From Azospirillum halopraeferens DSM 3675 (GTDB taxonomy: Bacteria > Pseudomonadota > Alphaproteobacteria > Azospirillales > Azospirillaceae), in assembly GCF_000429625.1 (NCBI RefSeq), contig NZ_KE386927.1:175160-239159 (forward strand): a DNA stretch of 64,000 bases, given 5' to 3'. Position 1 is the first letter of the stretch. Each line of letters begins with the position of its first letter. The translations under genes were made by a program, and so were the position numbers. Positions 29,675 through 43,040 of the stretch are shown in pieces. The notes under the pieces are model-generated. The model was given only the letters and a program-made list of their open reading frames with translations. It searched no databases and was not told the origin of the DNA.

Positions 29675-31969
29675 ATGGCCAGTGTCGCCGACGCGTTGCG
29701 GATTGTGCTGGATCTGGACGCGGCAGGGCGCGGGGCCGAGGCTCTTGCCCTGTGCGACCGCATTCTCGACGTGGACCCCGACAACCCGCAGGCGCTCTAT
29801 CTCGCGGGCACGTTGGGCTGCCGGTCCGGCCGCTTCACCGAGGCGCGCGGCCGGCTGGAGCGGGCGGCGCGCCTGCTGCCGGACCAGCCGGCGTTGCGCC
29901 TGATGCTGGCGCAGATCGACGCCGCGGCAGGCGACGGGGCCGCGGCGGCGGAGCGCAGCCGGCGGGCGCTGACCCTCGCCCCCGGCGAGGCCGGGGCATG
30001 GGCGCTGCTGGGCACCGGGCTGCGCCGGACAGGGGCGACGGAGGGTGCCGTGGCGGCACTGCGCCGCGCCCGCGACCTTGCGCCCGGTGACGCGGACATC
30101 GCCGGCAAGCTGGGCCTGCTGCTGCACGAGCGCGGCTGCCGCCGGCTGGAAGACCGGCACACCGCGGCGGCGCTGGCCGATCTGTCCGCCGCGGCGGCCC
30201 TGCTGCCGTTCGACCCGGACCTCGCCTTCGCCCTGGCCACGGCGCTGACCGAGGCGGGCCGGCCGGCCGAAGCGCTGGCGCTGCACCGGCGCGTGCTGGC
30301 GCTGAACCCGGACGGAAGCCGGCTTCTCCACAACGCCGGCGTGGCGCACCTGCGCGCCGGCGCGGCGGAGGCAGCCGTCACCGTGCTGCGGCGCGCCACC
30401 CTTGCCGATCCCGACAACCCCGACCCCTGCGAGGGACTGGCCGAAGCCCTGCAGGAGCGCGACCCGTCGCAGGCGCTGCAATGGTCCACCGCGGCGCTGG
30501 CGATCAAGCTGCGGCATTGCGCCGCGCCCGCCGAACCGCTCGGCGGTGAGGTTCCCGGCACGGCCGGAGGCGGCGAACGGACCCGCGACGTGGTCAGCTT
30601 CAGCCTGTGGGGCGGGCTGGAGGTCTATTGCGGCGGCGCCATCGCCAACGCCCGGACGATCCCCGACCTGCTGCCCGGCTGGCGCTGCCGCTTCTACCAC
30701 GACGACACCACGCCCCGGCACGTGCTGGCCGAACTGGCGGCGCTGGGGGCGGAACTGGTGGCCATGCCGCCGGGCACCGCCGGCCGTCGCGGCATGTTCT
30801 GGCGCTTCCTCGTCGCCGATGATCCGGGCGTGCGCCGCTTCCTGTGCCGGGACGCCGATTCCCGGCCGACGGCGCGGGAGATCGCGGCGGTGGCGGAATG
30901 GACCGCGTCGGGCACGCCGTTCCACGTCCTGCGCGACCACGTCATGCACATGGAGCCGGTGATGGGCGGGCTGTGGGGCGGGACCGCCGGCCTGCTGCCG
31001 CCGGTCGGCCCGGCCATCGACCGCTTCACCGCCGCCCGCCCCGGCCGCTGGAACGACCAGCATTTCCTGGCGGAGTGGCTGTGGCCGCGCATCGCGCACC
31101 GCGTGCTCATCCACGACGGGGTTCACTCCGGGGCGGGCCACCCGCTGCCGGCGGTGCCCGACCGCCCCGGCGACCGGCACGTCGGCGCCAAGCTGTTCCA
31201 CCTCACCCGCCTGCCGCCGATCGCCGCCCCCGACGGGCCGGACGGCGCGGCCATGGCCGAGGGACGGCACGGGATGATCGTCCATCCCGCCGGCGACCCT
31301 CACATCGGCCGCTCATTGGCCCTGCTGGGGGACTGGCTGGAGATCGAAGCCGCGTTCTGCGCCGGCTTCCTGACGGCCGGCGACACGGTGGTGGATGCCG
31401 ACGCCGGCGTCGGTGCCCACGCCCTGGCCTTCGCCCGCGCCGTCGGCGCGGCCGGGCGGGTGGTGGCGACGGAGCGGTCAGCGGGCCTGTTCGACCTGTT
31501 GCGCCGCACCGCCGCCGCCAACGGCCGGAGCAACCTGACGGTCCGCCACGACCCGGCGGACCGCCGCGGTGCCCTGCTCGCCGGAGTTCAGGAGGGCGGG
31601 GCGCCGCCGCGGCTGGTGCGCGCGGCGGTGACGGACGGCGCCGACCCGCTGGTCGATCCGCTCGCCGCGGCGCCGGCGGATCGCCGTCCGATCCTCTATC
31701 TGCGGGTCGAGGACGACGCGGCCGCCGCCGGCGTGTTCGCCCGGTTGCGCGCCCTGGGCTACGGCCTGTGGTGGCATCTCGCCACCGTGTTCGACCCGGC
31801 CAACCGGCTGGCTCACTCCGTCAACCCGTTCCCCGGCCTGGTGGCGGTGAACGCGCTGGCCCTGCCCCCCGGCCATCCGCCGCCGGACCGCCCCCTGCCG
31901 CCCGTCGACCCGGCGTCGGGGAGCGACTGGCGGGCCGCTGCCTGGCGGCTGTCGTGGGACGGCCGGTGA
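29675..31969 (+). CDS. TPR - glycosyltransferase-like - methyltransferase-like fusion
   Basis: 764 residues, three parts. Residues 1-290 are tetratricopeptide repeats (ALYLAGTLGCRSGRFTEARG, AWALLGTGLRRTGATEGAVA, ALHRRVLALNPDGSRLLHNA). Residues about 305-500 resemble a GT-A-type sugar transferase (VVSFSLWGGLEVYCGGAIAN, FYHDD, and RDADSRPTAREIAAVAEW with a D-x-D). Residues about 550-740 resemble an FkbM/SAM-methyltransferase core (AGDTVVDADAGVGAHALAFA with the Gly motif degenerate). A -10-like TATAGT lies at 29631. A soluble protein that may modify a surface polysaccharide or flagellar glycan. Confidence 0.75.
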   Translation: MASVADALRIVLDLDAAGRGAEALALCDRILDVDPDNPQALYLAGTLGCRSGRFTEARGRLERAARLLPDQPALRLMLAQIDAAAGDGAAAAERSRRALTLAPGEAGAWALLGTGLRRTGATEGAVAALRRARDLAPGDADIAGKLGLLLHERGCRRLEDRHTAAALADLSAAAALLPFDPDLAFALATALTEAGRPAEALALHRRVLALNPDGSRLLHNAGVAHLRAGAAEAAVTVLRRATLADPDNPDPCEGLAEALQERDPSQALQWSTAALAIKLRHCAAPAEPLGGEVPGTAGGGERTRDVVSFSLWGGLEVYCGGAIANARTIPDLLPGWRCRFYHDDTTPRHVLAELAALGAELVAMPPGTAGRRGMFWRFLVADDPGVRRFLCRDADSRPTAREIAAVAEWTASGTPFHVLRDHVMHMEPVMGGLWGGTAGLLPPVGPAIDRFTAARPGRWNDQHFLAEWLWPRIAHRVLIHDGVHSGAGHPLPAVPDRPGDRHVGAKLFHLTRLPPIAAPDGPDGAAMAEGRHGMIVHPAGDPHIGRSLALLGDWLEIEAAFCAGFLTAGDTVVDADAGVGAHALAFARAVGAAGRVVATERSAGLFDLLRRTAAANGRSNLTVRHDPADRRGALLAGVQEGGAPPRLVRAAVTDGADPLVDPLAAAPADRRPILYLRVEDDAAAAGVFARLRALGYGLWWHLATVFDPANRLAHSVNPFPGLVAVNALALPPGHPPPDRPLPPVDPASGSDWRAAAWRLSWDGR

Positions 31970-31978
31970 GCGCTCGCC

Positions 31979-33193
31979 TCAGGCCGCCAGCTTCAGCTCC
32001 AGCAGGTCCCAGACGTCGCGCAGGGAGTCCACGAGCTGGCCCATCATGGCGTCGTCGTGCAGCGGCGTGGGCGTGAAGCGCAGACGCTCGGTGCCGCGCG
32101 GCACGGTGGGGTAGTTGATGGGCTGGACGTAGATGGAATGGCGCTCCATCAGCAGATCGGAGGCGCGCTTGCAGCGCTTGGCGTCGCCGACCATGACCGG
32201 GACGATGTGGCTGGCGCTGTCCATCACCGGCAGGCCGGCCTCGCTCATCATGCGCTTCAGGGTGGCGGCCCGCTCCTGGTGGCGGTCGCGTTCCGCCTGG
32301 CTCTGCTTCAGGTGGCGGATGGAGGCCAGCGCGCCGGCGGCCAGCACCGGGGCCAGCGAGGTGGAGAAGATGAAGCCGTTGGCGTAGGAACGCACGCAGT
32401 CGATCAGCGCCGCCGAGCCGGTGATGTAGCCGCCCTGCACGCCGAACGCCTTGCCCAGCGTGCCCTCGATGATGGTCAGGCGGTCCATGGCGCCGTCGCG
32501 CTCCGCCACCCCGGCGCCGCGCGGGCCGTACATGCCCACCGCGTGCACCTCGTCGATGTAGGTCATGGCGCCGTACTTGTCGGCGACGTCGATGATCGCG
32601 TGGATGGGCGCGATGTCGCCGTCCATGGAGTAGACGGACTCGAACGCCACCACCTTCGGACGCCGGGGGTCCGCCGTGGCCAGCAGCTCCTCCAGGTGGT
32701 CCGGGTCGTTGTGGCGGAAGATGTGCTTTTCGGCGCCCGAGTTGCGGATGCCGGTGATCATCGAGTTGTGGTTCAGCGCGTCGGAGAAGATGATGCAGCC
32801 GGGCAGGATGCGGCCCAGCGTCTGCAGCGTCGCGTCGTTGGACACATAGCCCGACGTGAAGAGGAGCGCCGCCTCCTTGCCGTGCAGGTCGGCCAGCTCG
32901 CGCTCCAGCAGGACGTGGTAGCGGTTGGTGCCGGAGATGTTGCGCGTCCCGCCGGCACCCGCACCGCACTCGTCCAGGGCGGCGTGCATGGCGGCCAGGA
33001 CCTTGGGGTGCTGCCCCATGCCGAGATAGTCGTTGGAGCACCACACCGTCACCGTGCGCTCCCGGTCTGCCGCGTCGCGGAAGGTCGCCCGCGGGAACTC
33101 CCCGGCGTGCCGCGCGAGGTCGGCGAAGACACGGTACCGCCCCTCCTGCTTCAGGGCGTCGATCTGGGTGCGGAAGAAGCTCTCATAGTCCAT
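31979..33193 (-). CDS. hemA: 5-aminolevulinate synthase
   Basis: 404 residues from MDYESFFRTQIDALK; the longer in-frame start is unlike the family. It condenses glycine with succinyl-CoA by PLP to make 5-aminolevulinate (Shemin pathway), typical of alphaproteobacteria. Visible: VWCSNDYLGMGQHP, TRNISGTNRYHVLLE, the PLP-region DEVHAVGMYGPRGAGVAERD, and Lys in EGTLGKAFGVQGGYITG. An FNR/FixK box lies 113 bp upstream, fitting oxygen control of haem synthesis. Confidence 0.97.
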   Translation of the reverse strand: MDYESFFRTQIDALKQEGRYRVFADLARHAGEFPRATFRDAADRERTVTVWCSNDYLGMGQHPKVLAAMHAALDECGAGAGGTRNISGTNRYHVLLERELADLHGKEAALLFTSGYVSNDATLQTLGRILPGCIIFSDALNHNSMITGIRNSGAEKHIFRHNDPDHLEELLATADPRRPKVVAFESVYSMDGDIAPIHAIIDVADKYGAMTYIDEVHAVGMYGPRGAGVAERDGAMDRLTIIEGTLGKAFGVQGGYITGSAALIDCVRSYANGFIFSTSLAPVLAAGALASIRHLKQSQAERDRHQERAATLKRMMSEAGLPVMDSASHIVPVMVGDAKRCKRASDLLMERHSIYVQPINYPTVPRGTERLRFTPTPLHDDAMMGQLVDSLRDVWDLLELKLAA

Positions 33194-33305
33194 CGGGCAT
33201 ATCCGTTCGACATCTTCGGCGCCGGGCCGGGAAGGGCGCCGTTCGCGCGCCGGCCCTCGGGTGCCACAGAGAATGGCATGTTCGTCATAGACCTGCCACT
33301 CAGCA

Positions 33306-33319
33306 TTGACCTTGATCAA
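33306..33319. promoter_or_regulatory. FNR/FixK-type box upstream of hemA
   Basis: TTGACCTTGATCAA matches TTGAY-N4-ATCAA of Fnr/FixK/Anr regulators (one deviation, C for T). It lies 113 bp before the hemA start and nothing else reads from here. Confidence 0.65.
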
Positions 33320-33412
33320 GGCCGGAATGACCGGATCTCATCAGCGTATGCTACTATACGCCATGCGGATCGGTTGCGCCACCCTTCCCGCCTCCCGTCC
33401 CGGCCACTCCGG

Positions 33413-34867
33413 TCACTGCCGCCAGAACGCCGGGTTGAAGAGGATCAGCACCGTGAAGAACTCCAGCCGGCCCAGCAGCATGCCCAATGACAGAAGCCAT
33501 TTGGCGGCATCGGGCAGCGGCGCGAAGTTGCCGACCGGGCCGATGATCGGGCCCAGGCCGGGACCCACGTTGCTGATGGCGGTGGCAGCACCGGTCAGCG
33601 CCGTCACCAGGTCGAGCCCCAGGGCCGCCAGCAGCACCATCAGGATGAAGATCAGCGCGATGTAGACGAAACCGAAGCTCATCACCGACACCATGGTGTC
33701 GGCATCAACCGGCTTGTTGTTGTAGTGCAGCGGCAGGACGCGGTGGCGGCTGAACAGCCGCACCATCAGCACCCGCAGCACCATGAACAGGATCTCGAAG
33801 CGGAAGATCTTGATGCCGCCGGCGGTGGAGCCGGTGCAGCCGCCGACCAGCGTCAGGGTGAAGAAGGCAGCGACCGCCAGCGGCCCCCAGAGGCCGTAGT
33901 CCGCCGACGCGTAGCCGGTGGTCGTCACCACCGACACGACGTTGAAGAACGTCAGGCGGAACGCGTCGTGAAGGTCGATGTCGGCGGTGTGCGCCAGCCA
34001 CAGTCCGAGCGCCACCGAGACGACCACCAGGAAGCCGACGTACCAGCGCACCTGCGTGTCGCGCCACAGGGGCCCGGCGTCGCCGCGCGCCAGGCTGATG
34101 AAGCGGACGAAGGGCATGCCTCCGGCCATCATGAACACCACCAGCACCCATTCGACGGCCGGGTTGTCCCAGCCGGCAATGGAAGCGTCGCGGGTGGAGT
34201 AGCCGCCGGTGGACACCGCGGTCATGGCGTGGTTGACCGCGTCGAACAGGGACATGCCGGCCAGCGCCAGCCCGGCGACGCACATCAGCGTCATGGTCAT
34301 GTAGACCCAGGCCACGGCGATGGCGAGATCGCCGGCGCGCGGCACCACCTTGTCCGAGCGATCCGACGACTCGGAGCGGAAGAGCTGCATGCCGCCGACG
34401 CGCAGGAAGGGCAGGATGACGATGCCCATGCCGATGATGCCGATGCCGCCCAGCCACTGGAGCAGGGACCGCCACAGCAGCAGCCCCGGCGGCAGCCCCT
34501 CCAGCCCGGCGATCACCGTGGACCCCGTCGTCGTCAGGCCGGACATGGCCTCGAAGAAGGCATCGGTCACCGACAGCCGCGTCTGCGACACGACGAACGG
34601 CGCCGCGGCGAAGGCGCAGACGACCACCCAGGCAAGGGTGGTCAGCAGGAACGCCTGGCGCAGCGACAGGGCGATCTCCGACGTCCGGTTGGTCAGGATC
34701 AGCAGCACGCCGAAGAACAGCGTCAGCGCCGACGTGGTGGCGAAGACCATCCAGTCGGGGTTCCCGACGGCGAAGTCGACCACCATCGGCACCAGCATGG
34801 CCAGGGCCACGATGCTGACGAGGGCGCCGACGATGTAGAGGACGGGGCGAAGATCGATGCCGACCAC
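33413..34867 (-). CDS. trkH: Potassium uptake protein TrkH
   Basis: 484 residues, about ten hydrophobic helices with four pore-loop repeats of the KtrB/TrkH fold. Selectivity-filter segments are visible: LTTTGS (about 112), STGGYS (about 228), TTTGYAS (about 320) and NVGPGLG (about 447). It transports K+ with TrkA, which is not in this window. hemA lies 219 nt downstream on the same strand but has its own FNR box. Confidence 0.96.
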   Translation of the reverse strand: MVGIDLRPVLYIVGALVSIVALAMLVPMVVDFAVGNPDWMVFATTSALTLFFGVLLILTNRTSEIALSLRQAFLLTTLAWVVVCAFAAAPFVVSQTRLSVTDAFFEAMSGLTTTGSTVIAGLEGLPPGLLLWRSLLQWLGGIGIIGMGIVILPFLRVGGMQLFRSESSDRSDKVVPRAGDLAIAVAWVYMTMTLMCVAGLALAGMSLFDAVNHAMTAVSTGGYSTRDASIAGWDNPAVEWVLVVFMMAGGMPFVRFISLARGDAGPLWRDTQVRWYVGFLVVVSVALGLWLAHTADIDLHDAFRLTFFNVVSVVTTTGYASADYGLWGPLAVAAFFTLTLVGGCTGSTAGGIKIFRFEILFMVLRVLMVRLFSRHRVLPLHYNNKPVDADTMVSVMSFGFVYIALIFILMVLLAALGLDLVTALTGAATAISNVGPGLGPIIGPVGNFAPLPDAAKWLLSLGMLLGRLEFFTVLILFNPAFWRQ

Positions 34868-34929
34868 GAAGGGGTATCCAGCGGCTAGGCGATAGTGCTG
34901 TATCCTGCCGATAGGACGCCGTCAAGAGC

Positions 34930-34957
34930 GCCCTCCCGTCCGCAGGGCCGGGAGGGC
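34930..34957 (-). terminator. Stem-loop after the aminotransferase gene
   Basis: GCCCTCCCG (34930-34938) pairs perfectly with CGGGAGGGC (34949-34957), 10-nt loop, 19 nt downstream of the aminotransferase stop. Confidence 0.55.
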
Positions 34958-34976
34958 GGAAGGGCCGGAGAGGCGA

Positions 34977-36347
34977 TCACCCCTTCAGCAGCGGCACCGC
35001 CGCATCCAGGGTCTTCGCCATGCGCTCGAACATGGCGTCGATGTCGACCTCGTCGATGATCAGCGGCGGGCAGAAGGCGATGGTGTCGCCCATGGCGCGG
35101 GTGATCAGTCCGTTCTCCTGGTTCAGCGCGTTGACCCGGGCGCCGGCGCCGACGGCCGGGTCGAAGGGGGTCTTGTCCGCCTTGTCGGCCACCAGCTCCA
35201 GCGCGCCGATCAGGCCGACGCCGCGCACCTCGCCCACCAGCGGGTGGTCGGCGAAACGGCGCAGCCCCTCCTGGAAGCGGGGGGTGACGGCGCGGACACG
35301 GCCGACGATGTCACGCTCCTCGTAGATCTTCAGGGTCTCCAGCGCCACCGCCGCCGAGACGGGGTGGGCGGAGTAGGTGTAGCCGTGGCCGAAGGTGCCG
35401 ATCTTTTCGCTCTCGGCCACGCAGGCGCGGTAGATGGCCTCCGACACCATCACGGCGGAGATCGGCAGGTAGCCCGACGACAGGGCCTTGGCGCAGGTCA
35501 GGATGTCCGGCTCCATACCGAAGGTCTGCGTCCCCCACAGGTTGCCGGTGCGCCCGAAGCCGCAGATCACCTCGTCGGCGACCAGCAGCACGTCATACTT
35601 CTTCAGCACCGCCTGGATCTTGGGAAAATAGGTGGCGGGGGGAACGATGACGCCGCCCGCCCCCATCAGCGGCTCGGCGAAGAAGGCGGCCACCGTCTCC
35701 GGCCCTTCGGCCAGGATCAGGGCTTCCAGGCTGGCGGCCAGCCGGGTGGCGAAATCCTCCTCGCTCTCGCCCGGCTCGGCGAAGCGGTAGTGGTGCGGGC
35801 AGTCGGTGTGCAGGATGCGGGCGATCGGCAGGTCGAAATCACGGTGGTTGTTGGGCAGGCCGGTCAGGCTGGCGGTGGCCACGGTGACGCCGTGATAGGC
35901 TTTGCGGCGGGAGATGATCTTCTTCTTCTCCGGCCGGTCCAGGGCGTTGTTGTAGTACCAGATCAGCTTGACCGCCGTGTCGTTCGCCTCCGACCCCGAA
36001 TTGGCGAAGAACACCTTGGACATGGGCACCGGCGACATGCCGATCAGCGCCTCGGCCAGGTCGATGCCGGGGTCGTGCGACTTGTGCCCGAAGGTGTGAT
36101 AGGTGGGCAGCTTGCGCATCTGCCGCACCGCGGCGTCGATCAGGCGCTCCTCGTCGAAGCCCAGCGACACGCACCACAGGCTGGCGAGCCCCTCGATGTA
36201 CTCCTTGCCCGCGTCGTCCCACACGCGCACGCCCCGGCCCCGCTCCACGATCAGCGGACCCGCGGTTTCGTGCACCTTCAGGTTCGTGTAGGGGTGCAGG
36301 ACATACGCCTTGTCGCGGCTCGCCGCGGAGTTGCCCATCGCCGTCAT
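34977..36347 (-). CDS. Class III (omega) aminotransferase
   Basis: 456 residues from the ATG at 36347. Fold-type I PLP enzyme: FANSGSEANDTAVKLIWYY, AYHGVT, the cofactor Asp in LLVADEVICGFGRTG and catalytic Lys in CAKALSSGYLPISAVM. LHPYTNLKVHETAGPLIVERG at the N-terminus matches the aspartate-aminotransferase-family branch acting on omega-amino acids (beta-alanine, GABA, taurine or polyamines) with pyruvate. Exact substrate cannot be fixed. Divergent from a GST gene. Confidence 0.92.
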   Translation of the reverse strand: MTAMGNSAASRDKAYVLHPYTNLKVHETAGPLIVERGRGVRVWDDAGKEYIEGLASLWCVSLGFDEERLIDAAVRQMRKLPTYHTFGHKSHDPGIDLAEALIGMSPVPMSKVFFANSGSEANDTAVKLIWYYNNALDRPEKKKIISRRKAYHGVTVATASLTGLPNNHRDFDLPIARILHTDCPHHYRFAEPGESEEDFATRLAASLEALILAEGPETVAAFFAEPLMGAGGVIVPPATYFPKIQAVLKKYDVLLVADEVICGFGRTGNLWGTQTFGMEPDILTCAKALSSGYLPISAVMVSEAIYRACVAESEKIGTFGHGYTYSAHPVSAAVALETLKIYEERDIVGRVRAVTPRFQEGLRRFADHPLVGEVRGVGLIGALELVADKADKTPFDPAVGAGARVNALNQENGLITRAMGDTIAFCPPLIIDEVDIDAMFERMAKTLDAAVPLLKG

Positions 36348-36505
36348 CGTTTCATCCCCGACCGCTGTTCTGCCCAAAGGGTGTTTAAAAAAATAGCCAC
36401 CGGGGCGATGCTACACCGCCGCGCCGCCGCGGACAAACAGCCTGCACCGTGTCAACCGCGCAGGGCGGGCCTGCGATCGCCGTCCGACAAGGAGACCACC
36501 GCCCC

Positions 36506-37138
36506 ATGTACCGCCTCCACACCCTTCCCAGCACCGCCGGCATGGCGCCGCACATCGTGCTGCGGGAGATCGGCGCCGCGCACGAGCTGGTCCTGCACGA
36601 CCGCGACTCGGGCGTGCTGGCCTCGCCGGAGTACCGCCGCCTCAACCCCAACGGCCGGGTGCCGACGCTGGTGGACGGCGACCGGGCGGTCTGGGAATCG
36701 GCGGCCATCTGCCTGCACCTGGCCGACCGCCACCCCGAGGCCGGGCTGGCCCCGCCGGTCGGCGACCCCGAGCGGGCCCGGCTGTACCAGTGGATGGCGT
36801 TCCTGACCAACACGGTGCAGGCGGATGCCATGCTCTATTTCTACCCCGGACGCTACGTCACGGCGGACGACGCCGACCGGCTGAAGGCGGTGATCGTCGA
36901 CCGGCTGGCGGACCAGTTCGCCCGCGCCGACGACGCCCTGGCCGACCGGCCATGGCTGGTGGGCGACCGGTTCTCCATCGCCGACGCCTACCTCTTCATG
37001 CTGGCACGCTGGACCCGCCACATGCCGCGCAAGGCGCGCGACCTGCCGCACCTCGGCCCGTTCCTGGCCCGCGTCATGGACCGCCCGGCGGTGCGCGAGG
37101 TCTTCCGCATCGAGGGGCTGGCGGAGCCGTATTTCTAG
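36506..37138 (+). CDS. Glutathione S-transferase family protein
   Basis: 210 residues from MYRLHTLPST; AAGGAG lies 11 nt upstream. Thioredoxin-like N-domain with LNPNGRVPTLVDGDRAVWES (glutathione-binding cis-Pro and Glu-Ser), and an all-helical C-domain with SIADAYLFMLARW. Typical bacterial GST; detoxification or a specific isomerase cannot be told apart. Its stop overlaps the stop of the convergent GST gene by 4 nt. Confidence 0.93.
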   Translation: MYRLHTLPSTAGMAPHIVLREIGAAHELVLHDRDSGVLASPEYRRLNPNGRVPTLVDGDRAVWESAAICLHLADRHPEAGLAPPVGDPERARLYQWMAFLTNTVQADAMLYFYPGRYVTADDADRLKAVIVDRLADQFARADDALADRPWLVGDRFSIADAYLFMLARWTRHMPRKARDLPHLGPFLARVMDRPAVREVFRIEGLAEPYF

Positions 37139-37803
37139 AAATCCAGATCGGCGTAATGGCGCGGCGGGGGGCAGCCGGGGATGGTGTCGGCGAGGATGGC
37201 ACGGAAGCCGGGGCGGCATTTCAGACGGACGTACCAGTCCTTGGCGTCCTCGTTCTCGTCCCACGGGACGTCGCCGATGTAATCGACGCAGCTCAGCTCC
37301 ACCGCCGCCGCCAGATCGGCCAGGGAGAAGAAGGACCCGGCCAGCCACGTCCGCCGCTCCGCCAGGAAGGCGATGTAGTCCAGGTGATAGTGGATGTTGG
37401 CCAGCCCGGCGCGGATCGCCGGGGCGAAGGGCTGGCCCTGGGCGGACACGCGCTTGATCAGCTTCTCGCCGACCAGGTTCTCGGTCACCTCGCGGTCGAA
37501 CTTGCGCATGAACCAGTGGACGAGGCGCCGCACCTCGGCCCGCGCCGCCACCTCCGGCGGCATCAGCGGCTGGTCGGGGTAGGCTTCCTCCAGGTACTCC
37601 AGCAGCGCGAAGCCGTCGGCGATCACGGTGCCGTCGTCCTCGACCAGCACCGGCACCTCAGCCGCCGGCGTCAGGGCCAGCAGCTCCTCGCGCCGTTCCC
37701 ACGGCTTCTCGATCACCGCCTCGAAGGGCAACCCCTTCTCGGCCAGCACCACGCGCGCCAGGCGCGACAGCGGGGACAGCGGGTAATGGTAAAGCGTGCG
37801 CAT
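37135..37803 (-). CDS. Glutathione S-transferase family protein
   Basis: 222 residues from MRTLYHYPLSPLSRL. Thioredoxin-like domain with EVPVLVEDDGTVIADGFALLEYL (cis-Pro; Asp-Gly replaces the Glu-Ser pair), helical C-domain with GSFFSLADLAAAVELSCVDYIGDVPW. Convergent with the other GST, sharing the CTAG at 37135-37138. The two are only distantly alike, so they are not a recent duplication. Confidence 0.92.
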   Translation of the reverse strand: MRTLYHYPLSPLSRLARVVLAEKGLPFEAVIEKPWERREELLALTPAAEVPVLVEDDGTVIADGFALLEYLEEAYPDQPLMPPEVAARAEVRRLVHWFMRKFDREVTENLVGEKLIKRVSAQGQPFAPAIRAGLANIHYHLDYIAFLAERRTWLAGSFFSLADLAAAVELSCVDYIGDVPWDENEDAKDWYVRLKCRPGFRAILADTIPGCPPPRHYADLDF

Positions 37804-37908
37804 GCGGCGCGACTTTACCCCATGGGCTCGCGACCGCACAATGTGCCGATTGGCCGGCTGCCCATTGGCCGGGGGAGCCGGCGGTCCGGCCGACGCACGG
37901 GGCGCACG

Positions 37909-37941
37909 AAAAAACGGCGGCCCGGATGGTCCGGACCGCCG
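37909..37941 (-). terminator. Intrinsic terminator of gltB
   Basis: On the minus strand CGGCGGTCCGG pairs with CCGGGCCGCCG (one G-T) around a 5-nt loop, followed by TTTTTT. It begins 36 nt after the gltB stop. Confidence 0.9.
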
Positions 37942-37977
37942 CTCGGGTCGTGCAGAGCCTTGTGGGCGTGCCGGCCG

Positions 37978-42525
<4,548 letters not shown>

Positions 42526-42616
42526 CGGTCGACCCTTTCGATGGTCATGTCGTTTCCGGGTGAACACCGCCCACCCGACCCCCGCCGGAGGCCACAGGCC
42601 CCCGGGTCCCAGTCAT

Positions 42617-42644
42617 ACCGATCAATGCCATGGCATTGATCGGT
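42617..42644. repeat. 28-bp perfect palindrome upstream of gltB
   Basis: ACCGATCAATGCCA followed directly by its reverse complement TGGCATTGATCGGT. It lies 92 bp before the gltB start and 49 bp after the DUF2442 stop. As RNA it would be a 12-bp stem with a 4-nt loop; as DNA, a dimeric operator. Confidence 0.7.
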
Positions 42645-42653
42645 CGGGTGTCA

Positions 42654-42690
42654 CGGCCGGAAAATGATGCACGTGATCATGTTCCGGCCG
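42654..42690. repeat. Imperfect 37-bp dyad after the DUF2442 gene
   Basis: CGGCCGGAA (42654-42662) and TTCCGGCCG (42682-42690) enclose ATGAT and ATCAT around CACGTG. It starts 2 nt after the DUF2442 stop, so is probably its terminator stem; no T-run. Confidence 0.6.
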
Positions 42691-42692
42691 TA

Positions 42693-42974
42693 TCACTCCG
42701 CCGCGGCGTCCGGATAGTCGCGCTTCAGGTCATCCGGATGCGTGCGGTACCACAGGCTGTCGGCACTGAAGTCGATCTCCTCGGGCCAGCCGAGATAGTA
42801 GCCGTCTTCGGCAACGTACATCCTGCTTTCAAAGAACGCCGGATCCGCCATGGGCGTGAAGACCCCGCCCTTGGCGATGGTCGGCTTGAAGTCGACCGTC
42901 GTCACCGCACCGTGCTTCCATCGGATGGTGACGGTGAAGTCGCGATGCGGCGTTGCGTCGGCGATTCCGTACAT
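42693..42974 (-). CDS. DUF2442 domain protein
   Basis: 93 residues matching the small DUF2442 fold: DFTVTIRWKHGAVTTVDFKPTIAKG, then FTPMADPAFFESRMYVAEDGYYLGWPEEIDFSADSLWYR. The family is often found beside DUF4160 as a toxin-antitoxin-like pair or alone in mobile contexts; no DUF4160 partner is present. Its GC content is between that of the foreign-looking upstream gene and gltB. Confidence 0.85.
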   Translation of the reverse strand: MYGIADATPHRDFTVTIRWKHGAVTTVDFKPTIAKGGVFTPMADPAFFESRMYVAEDGYYLGWPEEIDFSADSLWYRTHPDDLKRDYPDAAAE

Positions 42975-43040
42975 TGTTAACAGCAGAACTCCAGAATCCT
43001 GTCCACCACTCTCTTCAAACCACGCGGCAACCCTATCAAG

